Source: JAICND01 sp040905905 (lineage in GTDB: Bacteria > Actinomycetota > Acidimicrobiia > Spongiisociales > ZC4RG35). Taken from it: a stretch of DNA of 64,000 bases. This document shows, one piece after another, positions 41,451 through 49,793 of this stretch. Location: contig JBBDQN010000051.1 in NCBI GenBank assembly GCA_040905905.1, positions 124,001-188,000 of the forward strand, read 5' to 3'. A program made the translations under genes and the position numbers. The notes under the pieces were generated by a model. It was given only the letters and a program-made list of their open reading frames with translations, was not told the origin of the DNA and ran no database searches. Numbering within the stretch: the stretch's first letter is position 1; every line of letters starts with the position of its first letter.

Positions 41451-44426
41451 TTACGACCGTCGCCTTCGGCCGGCGACGACGCCGATAACCACTCCACTGG
41501 CTACTCCACCCGCCAGCAGGAGCCAGACATTCGCCCCGCTACCCGCGGCTACAGCAGCAGCCGTGGTCGTGGTCGACGCCGGCCCAACGACCGCCTGACC
41601 ACCGAACACCAGGCCAACTTGTTGGCGGACTCGGTCGGCGGGCATGTCGGTTGGTCCGATCAGGACGGCAGTTTTTGCCTCGTTGTGGTTTCCGGCTGAA
41701 TCCGTGGCCATGAAAGTCAGCACATGGGTTCCTTCGCTCAGAACGGTCGAGACCGCAGTACCGCTTCCCAACTCGCCGTCGATGTCTGATTGCCAGGACA
41801 GCGCGTCGCCTTCGAGGATTCCGTCCTCGGGATCCGAGGCTTGACCAACCAGGTCGATGACGCGACCAGCCGGACGGTCCTGCCCATTGAGAGGCTCGAA
41901 GATCAAAACCTGCGGGGCCCGATCGGCCAGGGACAACGGCGGCGCCACCGACACAGCGGTGTGGAGGCCATCGGAAACAAGCAGTCGCACCTCCACCGCG
42001 TCGCCGCCTGGCAACGACCCGACGTTGATTGCCACCGGCGAACCACCGAGCCTGGCTCCTAGGGGAATCCAGTCCGCCTCAGGGCCCGGTCGATACTGAG
42101 CAAGGACGGCCACTGCATCGCCATCGGGGTCCGATGCAGTCCATGTCAAGCCCAGGTCGGTCTCCCCGACCGTCACCTCGAAGCTGTCGATGACAGGAAC
42201 GGCCGGTCCTGGCCGGAGTTCTTGCTGTACTCCGTCAGGAGTGACGATTCGGATCGCCACCCCGCCGGCGATCGCCGGCAGGCGGACCACAAACGGCTCA
42301 CTCCCGGTGTAGTCGCCTCCATGAGCGGAGACTCCAGGCTCGATCGAAGTCGCGGCCAAGGTGGCACCGGCGGCGTCCACCAACGCCACAACATATGGTC
42401 CTCCTCGGGAGCCGTCGCCAAACAGTTGAGCGGTTGGTTCCTGCCGGGCCGGGTGGGCCACCGACGTGAGGAGGTAACGCCCCTCTTCCCCGATGGCCAC
42501 CGATCCCGAGATCATCAAGTCGAACTCGGCTTCATCGGCTTCAATCGGATCAAATGGTTGGGTGGGGAGAAAGTTGCAGAAGTCGTCGAACCCTTCCTCG
42601 GGGCCCTCGAAGAGCGCACAGTTGAAAGGTGTATGGGCCGAGCCAGTTCCCGGGGTGCCTTGACCTTGGCCAGGAACGTCGTCATCGATGGGGATCAACG
42701 ACTCCTGCTCGCATGCAACGTCGAGGTACTGGAGAACCTGGCAGCCATGCCAGGGATCGAGCCAGCCTGGGAACCGATAACCCATAAAGGGGAAGGCAAC
42801 TGCCGGAAGCTCGACCGAAGGATTGTTGGACATCACCGCGGGTTCGGACATGGCCGTCGTTTCCCAGTACACGTCGAAGCCGTAAAAGCCTTGCAAATCG
42901 GTGGGCGCCAGCGAGCAGTCGGGCCACCCATAGGCCTGCGGGAATAGGGGGTCGGTGGCGCCGCCGGCCGCCTCGCCGGGGATCGGATCGAGAAACTTGG
43001 AGAGGCAGGGGGCGTGGGAGATCCCCATGTTGTGTCCCAACTCGTGGCCCACGATGTAGCCGCCTCTCTGGAACCAGGGGGCGTTCTGGCTGTAACCGCT
43101 ATGCATACGCGCCCAAACCACCGAGTCGGTTGAGCCAAAGCCGCCGAACTTCATCAATGGCTCGAGATCGGGATGCACCATTCCCACGTAGTGGTGATTG
43201 TCACCGAGTCCGGACTGGTCGTGCATCTCTTGCAAGGCAAGAAGCGGTGCGCCCTGGTCTCCGTCTTCGGTCAGGTCCCAATTTGAATCCTCGTCGCCGA
43301 CGACAGTCGTGGGGAGGTGCACTTGAATCACCCGGACCGGAAGGATCCGGAGAACCGCCAGAGCCTGTTGCAGCCAGCCCTCGCTTGCTTGATAGATCAG
43401 TGGATCACCATCGGGATCAAATCCCTCGGTCATGTACAGCGGATACAGATAAAGATGAAGCGGCCTCGCCTGGTCAAAGTCGACGGTCGCCTCAATCAGG
43501 TTGTCGGCCTGGACCGGCTCGTTGAGGGCTTGAGCATCGTTGACCCATACCCATCCACGTAGCGTCAGGTTTCCATCCGCCCAGGTGTCCGGTAGCCGGA
43601 AGTAGGGCGAGTAGTCATGGCCCAACCGGACCATGCCTTCTTTGAAATGCACGGGATTGTTCTCGGCATAAAGGATTCCGAGGGACTCACCGTCTCGCAC
43701 ACCCTCAAGAGCCGCCATCACCCCGGTCTGCTCATTCACACCTTCCGACACACCGAAAAGACGGACGTAGGTCCGGCGGCCCTCCACCAACGGGAACTCG
43801 TTGTCGAGGTTCTGCAGGCCCTGGGTCACTTCGATTTCGGTCAGCCGGAGGTTGGCGATGTCGCCTACCTCGCCACCGGTCAGATCGCCCGGAAGGGAGG
43901 TAGTGGTCGATATCCCTACTGGGAACGTGGACGGTGGGGCCGGTGGGTCACCACCGAGGGTCGTCGAAGGGGTGCCGAAGCCGAAGGTGGTCGTGGTGGT
44001 CTCGATCGCGATCGGGGCGGTCGTCGTGGTGGTGGTGGGTGGAGACAGGATTGTCAGCTGGGCACGGGCCAGGATTGGACACAATCGTCCGGTACCAACC
44101 CGGCAGGCCGTGACTTCGGCGTCACCGAAGGCAGCGTCGGCCGGAAGAGTCAGGTCAATCTGAAAGTTGCCGACGCTCGAGGCGGTAGCCGTCCCCAAGA
44201 CGACAGGATGACCCGTGTAACCGAAGCGAAGCATCGCCCCCGGCGGAAACCCGCTGCCGTCCACCGATAGTTCGGCACCGGGGAGGTGCTCGCCCCAGGC
44301 GTTGACGGGCCCTGGCACCATTTCGAGGTCGTCGTCGCCGGGCGGTGGAGCAAGCGAGAGCCAGACCGCGATAGCCGTGATGGCCGTGGCGACCTTGAAG
44401 ACGGTAACTGCGTGGGTGAGCACCAA
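41451..44426 (-). CDS. Large surface metalloprotease (metzincin motif) with Ig-like domains and C-terminal anchor
   Basis: 991 residues. Signal peptide (1-26), a beta-rich domain (about 30-130), a Thr-rich linker (about 133-180), then a protease region with HELGHNMGISH, the extended HExxHxxGxxH metzincin zinc motif. VMSNN downstream could provide the Met-turn. The C-terminal third has two Ig/PKD-like beta domains (FEVTVGETDLGLTWTASDPDGDAV and VIDLVGQASDPEDGILEG), a second Thr-rich stretch, and a membrane helix with a basic RRRRS tail. It is likely tethered to the cell surface. Substrate unknown. Confidence 0.82.
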   Translation of the reverse strand: MVLTHAVTVFKVATAITAIAVWLSLAPPPGDDDLEMVPGPVNAWGEHLPGAELSVDGSGFPPGAMLRFGYTGHPVVLGTATASSVGNFQIDLTLPADAAFGDAEVTACRVGTGRLCPILARAQLTILSPPTTTTTTAPIAIETTTTTFGFGTPSTTLGGDPPAPPSTFPVGISTTTSLPGDLTGGEVGDIANLRLTEIEVTQGLQNLDNEFPLVEGRRTYVRLFGVSEGVNEQTGVMAALEGVRDGESLGILYAENNPVHFKEGMVRLGHDYSPYFRLPDTWADGNLTLRGWVWVNDAQALNEPVQADNLIEATVDFDQARPLHLYLYPLYMTEGFDPDGDPLIYQASEGWLQQALAVLRILPVRVIQVHLPTTVVGDEDSNWDLTEDGDQGAPLLALQEMHDQSGLGDNHHYVGMVHPDLEPLMKFGGFGSTDSVVWARMHSGYSQNAPWFQRGGYIVGHELGHNMGISHAPCLSKFLDPIPGEAAGGATDPLFPQAYGWPDCSLAPTDLQGFYGFDVYWETTAMSEPAVMSNNPSVELPAVAFPFMGYRFPGWLDPWHGCQVLQYLDVACEQESLIPIDDDVPGQGQGTPGTGSAHTPFNCALFEGPEEGFDDFCNFLPTQPFDPIEADEAEFDLMISGSVAIGEEGRYLLTSVAHPARQEPTAQLFGDGSRGGPYVVALVDAAGATLAATSIEPGVSAHGGDYTGSEPFVVRLPAIAGGVAIRIVTPDGVQQELRPGPAVPVIDSFEVTVGETDLGLTWTASDPDGDAVAVLAQYRPGPEADWIPLGARLGGSPVAINVGSLPGGDAVEVRLLVSDGLHTAVSVAPPLSLADRAPQVLIFEPLNGQDRPAGRVIDLVGQASDPEDGILEGDALSWQSDIDGELGSGTAVSTVLSEGTHVLTFMATDSAGNHNEAKTAVLIGPTDMPADRVRQQVGLVFGGQAVVGPASTTTTAAAVAAGSGANVWLLLAGGVASGVVIGVVAGRRRRS

Positions 44427-44486
44427 CTCCCTCGATCGGGACGGTTCGACAAACTAGCCCAAGTCCTGGGGTGGAAGACCCTTCTC

Positions 44487-45839
44487 TCAGGCGAGATCGC
44501 GGCCAAGATCGGCAAAACGGGTGAAGTCGGGCATGAAGGTCATCTCGACCGTGCCGGTAGCGCCCGCCCGATGTTTGGCGATGATGATCTCGGCGGTTCC
44601 CCGCTTCTCGATGTCGTCGGGGTGGTAGTACTCGTGTCTATAGATGAACACGACGACGTCAGCGTCTTGCTCCAAAGCACCCGATTCTCTGAGGTCCGAC
44701 AGGCGGGGGCGACGATCTTCTCGCGATTCCACCGAGCGGTTGAGCTGGGACACGGCAATGATCGGAACCTCCAGCTCACGAGCCAGGTTCTTGAGCCCGC
44801 GGCTGATCTCAGCGATTTCCTGCTGTCGATTCTCCCTGGTCGAACCCTGCATCAATTGGAGATAGTCGACCACCACCAGGTCGAGCCCTTTCACTCGCTT
44901 GAGCCGCCGACATTTGGCGCGGATGTCGGTCACCATCACCACCGACGAGTCGTCGACGTAGATCGGTGTCTTGTACATCCGGTTGGCGGCCGACACCAAG
45001 CGGTCCCACTGGTTGCCGAGTTGGCCCGTACGAAGCTTGCTCGACTCGACCTTGCCCACCGAGGAGAGGATGCGTTGCACTACCTCCTCTTTGGCCATCT
45101 CGAGTGAGAAAATCGCAACCACTTTGCCCGTGCCGGCGATGTGAGTGGCGACGTTGAGTGTTAGCGCGCTTTTGCCCATCGATGGCCTCCCGGCGATGAC
45201 TACCAGGTTGGCCTTTTGTAGACCGGCGAGCTTCTTGTCAAGGTCGACAAAGCCGGTGGAGAGGCCGGTGATCTCCGCGCCGTTGGCTTCGAGGGCCTCG
45301 ATGTGCTCGATCGCCTCCTGGAAGAGGGGGCCTACCGCCACCATGCCGTCGCCGGCTCGCTTTTCGGCTACTCCAAGCACTTCCTGCTCGGCCCTATCGA
45401 TGACGACCACGACCTCATCGTCGGTGCGGAATGCGAGCTCGGTGATCGTCGAGCCAGCTTTGATGAGGCTCCGGCGGAGTCCGTGCTCCTCGACGATTCC
45501 GGCGTAGTACTCGACATTGGAAGCGGTCGGGACCACATCGACCAGATGTGTCAGATAGCCAAGACCCCCCACCTTCTCCAACTCGGCGCTGCGACGCAGC
45601 TCCTCACTCAAGGTCACCGCGTCGATCGGCTGATTGGCATTGTAGAGACTGACCATCGCCTCAAAGATGGACTGGTGGGCCGGAACGTAGAAGTCGTTCG
45701 GGACAAGTTTGTCCATCACCTCATTGGCCGCATGTGGTGACAACAGCAGCGCACCGAGCACGGATTCTTCGGCTTCCCGCGAGTGAGGCGGCACCCGGCC
45801 AATACCCCGGCTTTGATTGCGCTCGATGATTGCGGTCAT
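44487..45839 (-). CDS. dnaB: Replicative DNA helicase DnaB
   Basis: 450 residues. N-terminal helical domain (VPPHSREAEESVLGALLL), RecA-like helicase domain with Walker A GRPSMGKSAL, Walker B LVVVDYLQLM, and the QLNRSVESREDRRPRLSDLRESGALEQDADVV segment. No intein. It unwinds DNA at the fork with DnaG and the clamp loader. Located next to the ribosomal L9/S18/SSB/S6 genes, a common arrangement. GAGGAC precedes the ATG. Confidence 0.96.
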   Translation of the reverse strand: MTAIIERNQSRGIGRVPPHSREAEESVLGALLLSPHAANEVMDKLVPNDFYVPAHQSIFEAMVSLYNANQPIDAVTLSEELRRSAELEKVGGLGYLTHLVDVVPTASNVEYYAGIVEEHGLRRSLIKAGSTITELAFRTDDEVVVVIDRAEQEVLGVAEKRAGDGMVAVGPLFQEAIEHIEALEANGAEITGLSTGFVDLDKKLAGLQKANLVVIAGRPSMGKSALTLNVATHIAGTGKVVAIFSLEMAKEEVVQRILSSVGKVESSKLRTGQLGNQWDRLVSAANRMYKTPIYVDDSSVVMVTDIRAKCRRLKRVKGLDLVVVDYLQLMQGSTRENRQQEIAEISRGLKNLARELEVPIIAVSQLNRSVESREDRRPRLSDLRESGALEQDADVVVFIYRHEYYHPDDIEKRGTAEIIIAKHRAGATGTVEMTFMPDFTRFADLGRDLA

Positions 45840-45946
45840 GTCCTCATGCTTCTATCGCCCGGCTGTGACGAAATCCCGGGCGCGTTTAGCTACGCACTGT
45901 TCCGGGGGGAAGTGATGACACGGTAGAGGGTCACCATCGAATCGGG

Positions 45947-45970
45947 AAAACCGTCCTGGTAGTCGGTTTT
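45947..45970 (-). terminator. Possible terminator after rplI
   Basis: On the minus strand AAAACCG and CGGTTTT (7-bp arms, 10-nt loop) lie about 35 nt past the rplI stop and end in TTTTCCC. Weak but well placed. The gap between dnaB and rplI (45840-46004) shows nothing else. Confidence 0.4.
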
Positions 45971-46004
45971 CGCGCTGAGTCGTCGATGGGTCGAACGGCC
46001 TACG

Positions 46005-46451
46005 TCAGGCCGGAATCACGTCGATCGTGACCGGGAACTCGACCTCGGGGTGAAGACGGATCTGCACTTCGTGGAGACCGATCGCCTTGATGGGATGCTC
46101 CAACTCGATATATTTGCGGTCGAGATCGACGCCGGTGAACTTGCGGATCCCTTCGGCGACGTCGCCGACTGTGATCGAACCGTACAAGCGGCCCTCGTCA
46201 CCGGCCTGCGCCGCCAGCACCACCCTCGACCCGGAAAGGGCAGTGGCAAGGTCCTGAGCTTCCTCCAGGGCCTTTCGTTCGGCCGCAGCCCGAGTCGAGA
46301 CCGCCTTGGCCGCCGACGCTACCGCCCCGCTGGTGGCCTTTTGGGCGAAGTTGCGAGGCAATAGATAGTTGCGGGCATAGCCGTCAGAAACATCGACGAT
46401 GTCACCCCGCACACCGAGGGCGGCCACGTCGGCGGTGAGGACAACTTTCAT
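46005..46451 (-). CDS. rplI: 50S ribosomal protein bL9
   Basis: 148 residues. N-domain MKVVLTADVAALGVRGDIVDVSDGYARNYLLPRNFA with the L9 signature, a long connecting helix and the C-domain ending IRLHPEVEFPVTIDVIPA. The ATG overlaps the rpsR stop (46448-46451), so it is translationally coupled. Confidence 0.96.
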   Translation of the reverse strand: MKVVLTADVAALGVRGDIVDVSDGYARNYLLPRNFAQKATSGAVASAAKAVSTRAAAERKALEEAQDLATALSGSRVVLAAQAGDEGRLYGSITVGDVAEGIRKFTGVDLDRKYIELEHPIKAIGLHEVQIRLHPEVEFPVTIDVIPA

Positions 46452-46723
46452 GAACGACCGAGATAGGACAGAAGGGCCATCTCGCGGGCGTTCTTGATGG
46501 CGACCGAGACTTCCCGCTGGTGACGGGGGCAGTTGCCGTTGACCCGACGGGAACGGATCTTGCCCCGGTCGGACATGTATTTTCGGATCAGACCGATGTC
46601 TTTCCAGTCGACGTATTCGACCCGCTCCTGGCAGAAGTAGCAGACCTTCTTGCGCATCCGCCGGAACTGCGGCTCCGGTCGGCGCTTCTTTTTATCTCTT
46701 TCGAGATTGGTTGCTCGTCCCAT
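46448..46723 (-). CDS. rpsR: 30S ribosomal protein bS18, zinc-binding form
   Basis: 91 residues. VCYFCQ and GNCPRHQRE supply Cys residues of the zinc-binding (C+) form of S18, and IGLIRKYMSDRGKIRSRRV is the conserved core. Actinobacteria often also carry a zinc-free paralogue regulated by Zur, which would be elsewhere in the genome. Confidence 0.95.
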   Translation of the reverse strand: MGRATNLERDKKKRRPEPQFRRMRKKVCYFCQERVEYVDWKDIGLIRKYMSDRGKIRSRRVNGNCPRHQREVSVAIKNAREMALLSYLGRS

Positions 46724-46749
46724 TCACAAACTCCTTGACTGACTAAAGA

Positions 46750-47196
46750 TCAGAACGGCGCTTCGTCGGGGCCGTAGTCATCCCGGGCGACCGGTCCGGG
46801 AGGAACCGTCGCTCCCCCCGAGAAGTCGCCTCCACCAGTACGAGCCGTGCGGTTGACTGTGGCGGTGGCCCAGCGCAGGCTGGGACCGATCTCTTCGATC
46901 GAAACCTCGATCACCGACCGCTTCTCGCCTTCCTGAGTCTCCCAGGACCGCTGCTCGAGGCGACCCACGACGATGACTCTCATACCCTTTTGCAGGGTCT
47001 CGGCGGCGTTTTCAGCATGATCGCGCCACAAGGTTCCTGAGAAGAAGCTGGTCTCCTCCTGCCATTCCTGTTGCTGATCGCGCCAGCGGCGGTTGACGGC
47101 AAACCGCAGCTTGGTCATCTGCACCCCGGACGGGGTGAAACGCAGCTCCGGATCCTCGACCAGGTTTCCGACCAGCACAACGCTATTTGTTGACAT
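46750..47196 (-). CDS. ssb: Single-stranded DNA-binding protein
   Basis: 148 residues. OB fold beginning TNSVVLVGNLVEDPELRFTPSG and continuing KLRFAVNRRWRD and GMRVIVVGRLEQRSWETQEGEKRS; Gly-rich linker and an acidic tail ending DEAPF, similar to the usual DDIPF tip that recruits repair proteins. AAGGAG lies before the ATG. Confidence 0.95.
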   Translation of the reverse strand: MSTNSVVLVGNLVEDPELRFTPSGVQMTKLRFAVNRRWRDQQQEWQEETSFFSGTLWRDHAENAAETLQKGMRVIVVGRLEQRSWETQEGEKRSVIEVSIEEIGPSLRWATATVNRTARTGGGDFSGGATVPPGPVARDDYGPDEAPF

Positions 47197-47253
47197 CCAT
47201 ACTCCTTCCGTCCTCCCTTGCTCCCACTATGAAGGCAGGGTGTGACACAGAAT

Positions 47254-47544
47254 TCAACCCCCTGGTCGCACGATCTTGTGGCGAAGCACCTCATCCGTGA
47301 GGGTGAGCATCCGATCGAGCTCTGTGATTGCGGGTGGTTCGGCGGTAAAGGTCACCACCGAGTAATAGCCCTCATTGAGATGTTTGACCTCGTAGGCAAA
47401 ACGACGTTTGCCCCAGATGTCCTTGTTGGTGACGGTCGCCCCGCGTTCGGTGAGGAACCCGGCGAGCTCATCAACTCGGCGGCGGATTTCGTCCTCAGCC
47501 AATTCGGGGCGATGAATCGTCATCACCTCGTACGTACGCATCAA
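47254..47544 (-). CDS. rpsF: 30S ribosomal protein bS6
   Basis: 96 residues: MRTYEVMTIHRPEL, the VTNKDIWGKRRFAYEVKHLNEGYYSVVTF core and LDRMLTLTDEVLRHKIVRP. First gene of the rpsF-ssb-rpsR-rplI operon. An AGGAGG Shine-Dalgarno sequence precedes the ATG; the promoter falls at or across the assembly gap. Confidence 0.95.
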   Translation of the reverse strand: MMRTYEVMTIHRPELAEDEIRRRVDELAGFLTERGATVTNKDIWGKRRFAYEVKHLNEGYYSVVTFTAEPPAITELDRMLTLTDEVLRHKIVRPGG

Positions 47545-47562
47545 TTTTCCTCCTATGGACGT

Positions 47563-47572
47563 NNNNNNNNNN
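47563..47572. other. Assembly gap (10 N)
   Basis: Ten N at 47563-47572, the only ambiguous bases in the window. They lie 18 nt upstream of rpsF, where its promoter should be. Adjacency of rpsF and the DUF192 gene depends on this scaffold join. Confidence 0.99.
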
Positions 47573-47700
47573 CCGCTGACGCGGACGGCCCCGCCTCACA
47601 GCGGAGCAGGTGAAGTGGCGCCGGGAGCCGCTTGGAGGCGGCCGGTAGCGCCGGAATCAGCACAGTTTACGCCTGTCGCGCAGGCGACCCCAAACCCGGG

Positions 47701-48231
47701 TCATGGCACCACCAGGGTGACACCGGTCGCCAACCTCTCCAGATCACCGGCGGGAACCTCCAATGCCCAGCGGAAGGGTCCTGCCGCGTGGTAGAAGGGG
47801 CAGGGGTCGGTCGCGCACGGTTCCATCGTCAACAGGTCCACGAATGAGCCGTCGCCGGCGAAGAAGGCGATGTCGAGAGGGATGATCGTGTCCTTCATCC
47901 AGAAACTGGTCTGGGTGTCGGCGTCATACACGAACAACATTCCGGCCAGGTCACCCAGGTCCGAGACTCCCATGAGGCCCTGGGCTCTTTCGCCGGGCTC
48001 GTCGGCCACGGCCACCACCAACTCCTCGTCCGCCACAAGCACCTTGGTTACCTCCCACGCAGTGAGGTCGCCGTGGTCGAGGGTGGTTGTCGTGCTCGCA
48101 AGCGAAGTGGTGGTCGTCGGTGGGAGAGTGGTCGTCGTTGCGAGAGAGGTCGATGCGGCGATGGACGACGACGTGGTGGTGGCCCGAACACCGCCAGGAG
48201 CACAGGCCACCACCAACAAAGCCGTCAACAA
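47701..48231 (-). CDS. DUF192 lipoprotein
   Basis: 176 residues. Signal sequence with lipobox VVAC (Cys10), a Ser/Thr linker (about 18-52), and a DUF192 domain (about 60-176) with ERAQGLMGVSDLGDLAGMLFVYD, SFWMKDTIIPLDIAFF and FRWALEVPAG. DUF192 proteins are secreted and of unknown function. The TTG at 48231 lies 5 nt past the panB stop with GAGGG in Shine-Dalgarno position. Confidence 0.85.
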   Translation of the reverse strand: MLTALLVVACAPGGVRATTTSSSIAASTSLATTTTLPPTTTTSLASTTTTLDHGDLTAWEVTKVLVADEELVVAVADEPGERAQGLMGVSDLGDLAGMLFVYDADTQTSFWMKDTIIPLDIAFFAGDGSFVDLLTMEPCATDPCPFYHAAGPFRWALEVPAGDLERLATGVTLVVP

Positions 48232-48236
48232 AACCC

Positions 48237-49091
48237 TCAGCCGGATGCCGGCTCCTTGAGTAGAGCCTCTGCTACCTCCTCGGAGAGGCGGTAGGTTTCG
48301 TCCTCATCCGGGAAGTCACCAGTTTCCACGGCCGATTTGAAAGCGGCCAAAGCCGCCACCGCCTCAGCGCCCAGTTGGGCGAAGGTCCGCACAAACTTGG
48401 GTCGGTGCCCATAGGAGAGGCCGAGGACGTCGTGAAACACCAGGACTTGACCATCGGTCCCCCCGCCGGCCCCGATCCCGATGGTGGGGATTGATACTTC
48501 TTTGGTGATGATGTCGGCCACCAGGTCCGGCACCCCCTCCAACACCAGTGAGAAAACGCCGGCCGCCTCGAGCGATTTGGCGTCGGCTATCAACATCCGG
48601 GCATCATCGATCAGGCGCCCCTGTACCTTGTAACCGCCCATGGCGTGGACCGATTGCGGGGTCAGGCCGATGTGGCCCATGACCGGGATTTCGGTGTCGA
48701 CCAGGGCTTGCACCATCGGAAGTCGCTTGCGGCCACCCTCCAACTTCACGGCCTCGGCACCGCCCTCGCGCACCAGGCGTCCTGCCTGGGCGATGGTGTC
48801 CTCCCCGGAAATGTGATAACTCAACCAGGGCATGTCGACCACCACCAGGGCCCGGGGGTGGGCCCGGTGCACGGCGGCAGCGTGGAGCACCATCGTGTCG
48901 ATGTCCATCGCCAATGTGGAATCGTGACCGTGGACGACGTTGGCGACCGAGTCACCAACCAGGATCATGTCGACCCCGGCATCATCGGCGATGCGGGCAG
49001 ACGGGTAGTCGTAGGCGGTGACCATGGTGAGTTTCTGCCCACCTTTGCGGGCCCGCACCATTGGGACTGTGACCTTGGCTTCTTCGGCCAT
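48237..49091 (-). CDS. panB: Ketopantoate hydroxymethyltransferase
   Basis: 284 residues. VTVPMVRARKGGQKLTMVTAYDYPSARIADDAGVDMILVGDSVANVVHG and GHIGLTPQSVHAMGGYKVQG are PanB signatures; metal-binding Asp in VGDS and later VDMPWLSY. Makes ketopantoate for pantothenate and CoA. Start at ATG 49091 with AGAGGAG upstream; a longer frame to 49358 crosses the divergent sigma gene and was rejected. Confidence 0.95.
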   Translation of the reverse strand: MAEEAKVTVPMVRARKGGQKLTMVTAYDYPSARIADDAGVDMILVGDSVANVVHGHDSTLAMDIDTMVLHAAAVHRAHPRALVVVDMPWLSYHISGEDTIAQAGRLVREGGAEAVKLEGGRKRLPMVQALVDTEIPVMGHIGLTPQSVHAMGGYKVQGRLIDDARMLIADAKSLEAAGVFSLVLEGVPDLVADIITKEVSIPTIGIGAGGGTDGQVLVFHDVLGLSYGHRPKFVRTFAQLGAEAVAALAAFKSAVETGDFPDEDETYRLSEEVAEALLKEPASG

Positions 49092-49286
49092 GGCTCGCTC
49101 CTCTCTCCCCTCCATTTGGTAGGGGGAACTCAGCGGACGTATTGACTGACCCGTTTGCTGAGCCTCAGTCGCCTGGCCCCCAACCACGCTCGGTGGTTGC
49201 GGTCCGAGGTCGCCCGTGCCCTGCGGGACAAACATCATGGTAACGGCCTCGCCGGCCCAAACGCAGGGCGCAATTTTCTCGAACGC

Positions 49287-49793
49287 ATGCAACGCTGGCG
49301 GCGGGCGCAACGTCTTACAGGTGGTGAGAGGTTGACGGATCGAGAGATCTACGAACAACTACGAGGCCCGTTGATGAGGTTTGCCTCGTCGTTGGTTGGG
49401 CCGGACGAAGCCGCTGATCTGGTCTCCGAGGTCATGGTGGCCACCCTGCGCCGTCGGTCGCTCGCCTCCCTCGACAACCCCGGCGCCTATCTCATGAAGG
49501 CCGTTCTCAACCGGTCCCGATCTCGGGGTCGACGACTTGCCAATCAACGGAAAGTTGAGGAGACCAACGGCGTCGCGGCAGAAGTCCCCGATCATGCCGA
49601 GGAGTTGGTCCTTCCAGATCTGGCTGGCACGGTCGCCCGGCTGCCTGTGCAACAGCGGGCTGCGATCTATCTGGTCTATTGGGAAGGCCTTGAGCCCACC
49701 GAAGCCGCGGCGGTGATCGGGGTCCAACCCGGCACACTTCGCCGCTATCTGCATCTGGCCCGCAATCAACTCCGGAGGCATCTCGATGGATGA
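49287..49793 (+). CDS. ECF-type sigma factor paired with a membrane propeller protein
   Basis: 168 residues from ATG at 49287; TTG at 49332, just before the domain, is an alternative. Sigma region 2 (LRGPLMRFASSLVGPDEAADLVSEVMVATLRR) and region 4 (ARLPVQQRAAIYLVYWEGLEPTEAAAVIGVQPGTLRRYLHLARNQL). The stop overlaps the next gene by 8 nt, so the two are co-expressed. Confidence 0.82.
   Translation: MQRWRRAQRLTGGERLTDREIYEQLRGPLMRFASSLVGPDEAADLVSEVMVATLRRRSLASLDNPGAYLMKAVLNRSRSRGRRLANQRKVEETNGVAAEVPDHAEELVLPDLAGTVARLPVQQRAAIYLVYWEGLEPTEAAAVIGVQPGTLRRYLHLARNQLRRHLDG

Noticed and set aside
41281..41598. 105-codon plus-strand frame after dcd
   Set aside because: It runs through the terminator hairpin and into the antisense of the metalloprotease C-terminus.
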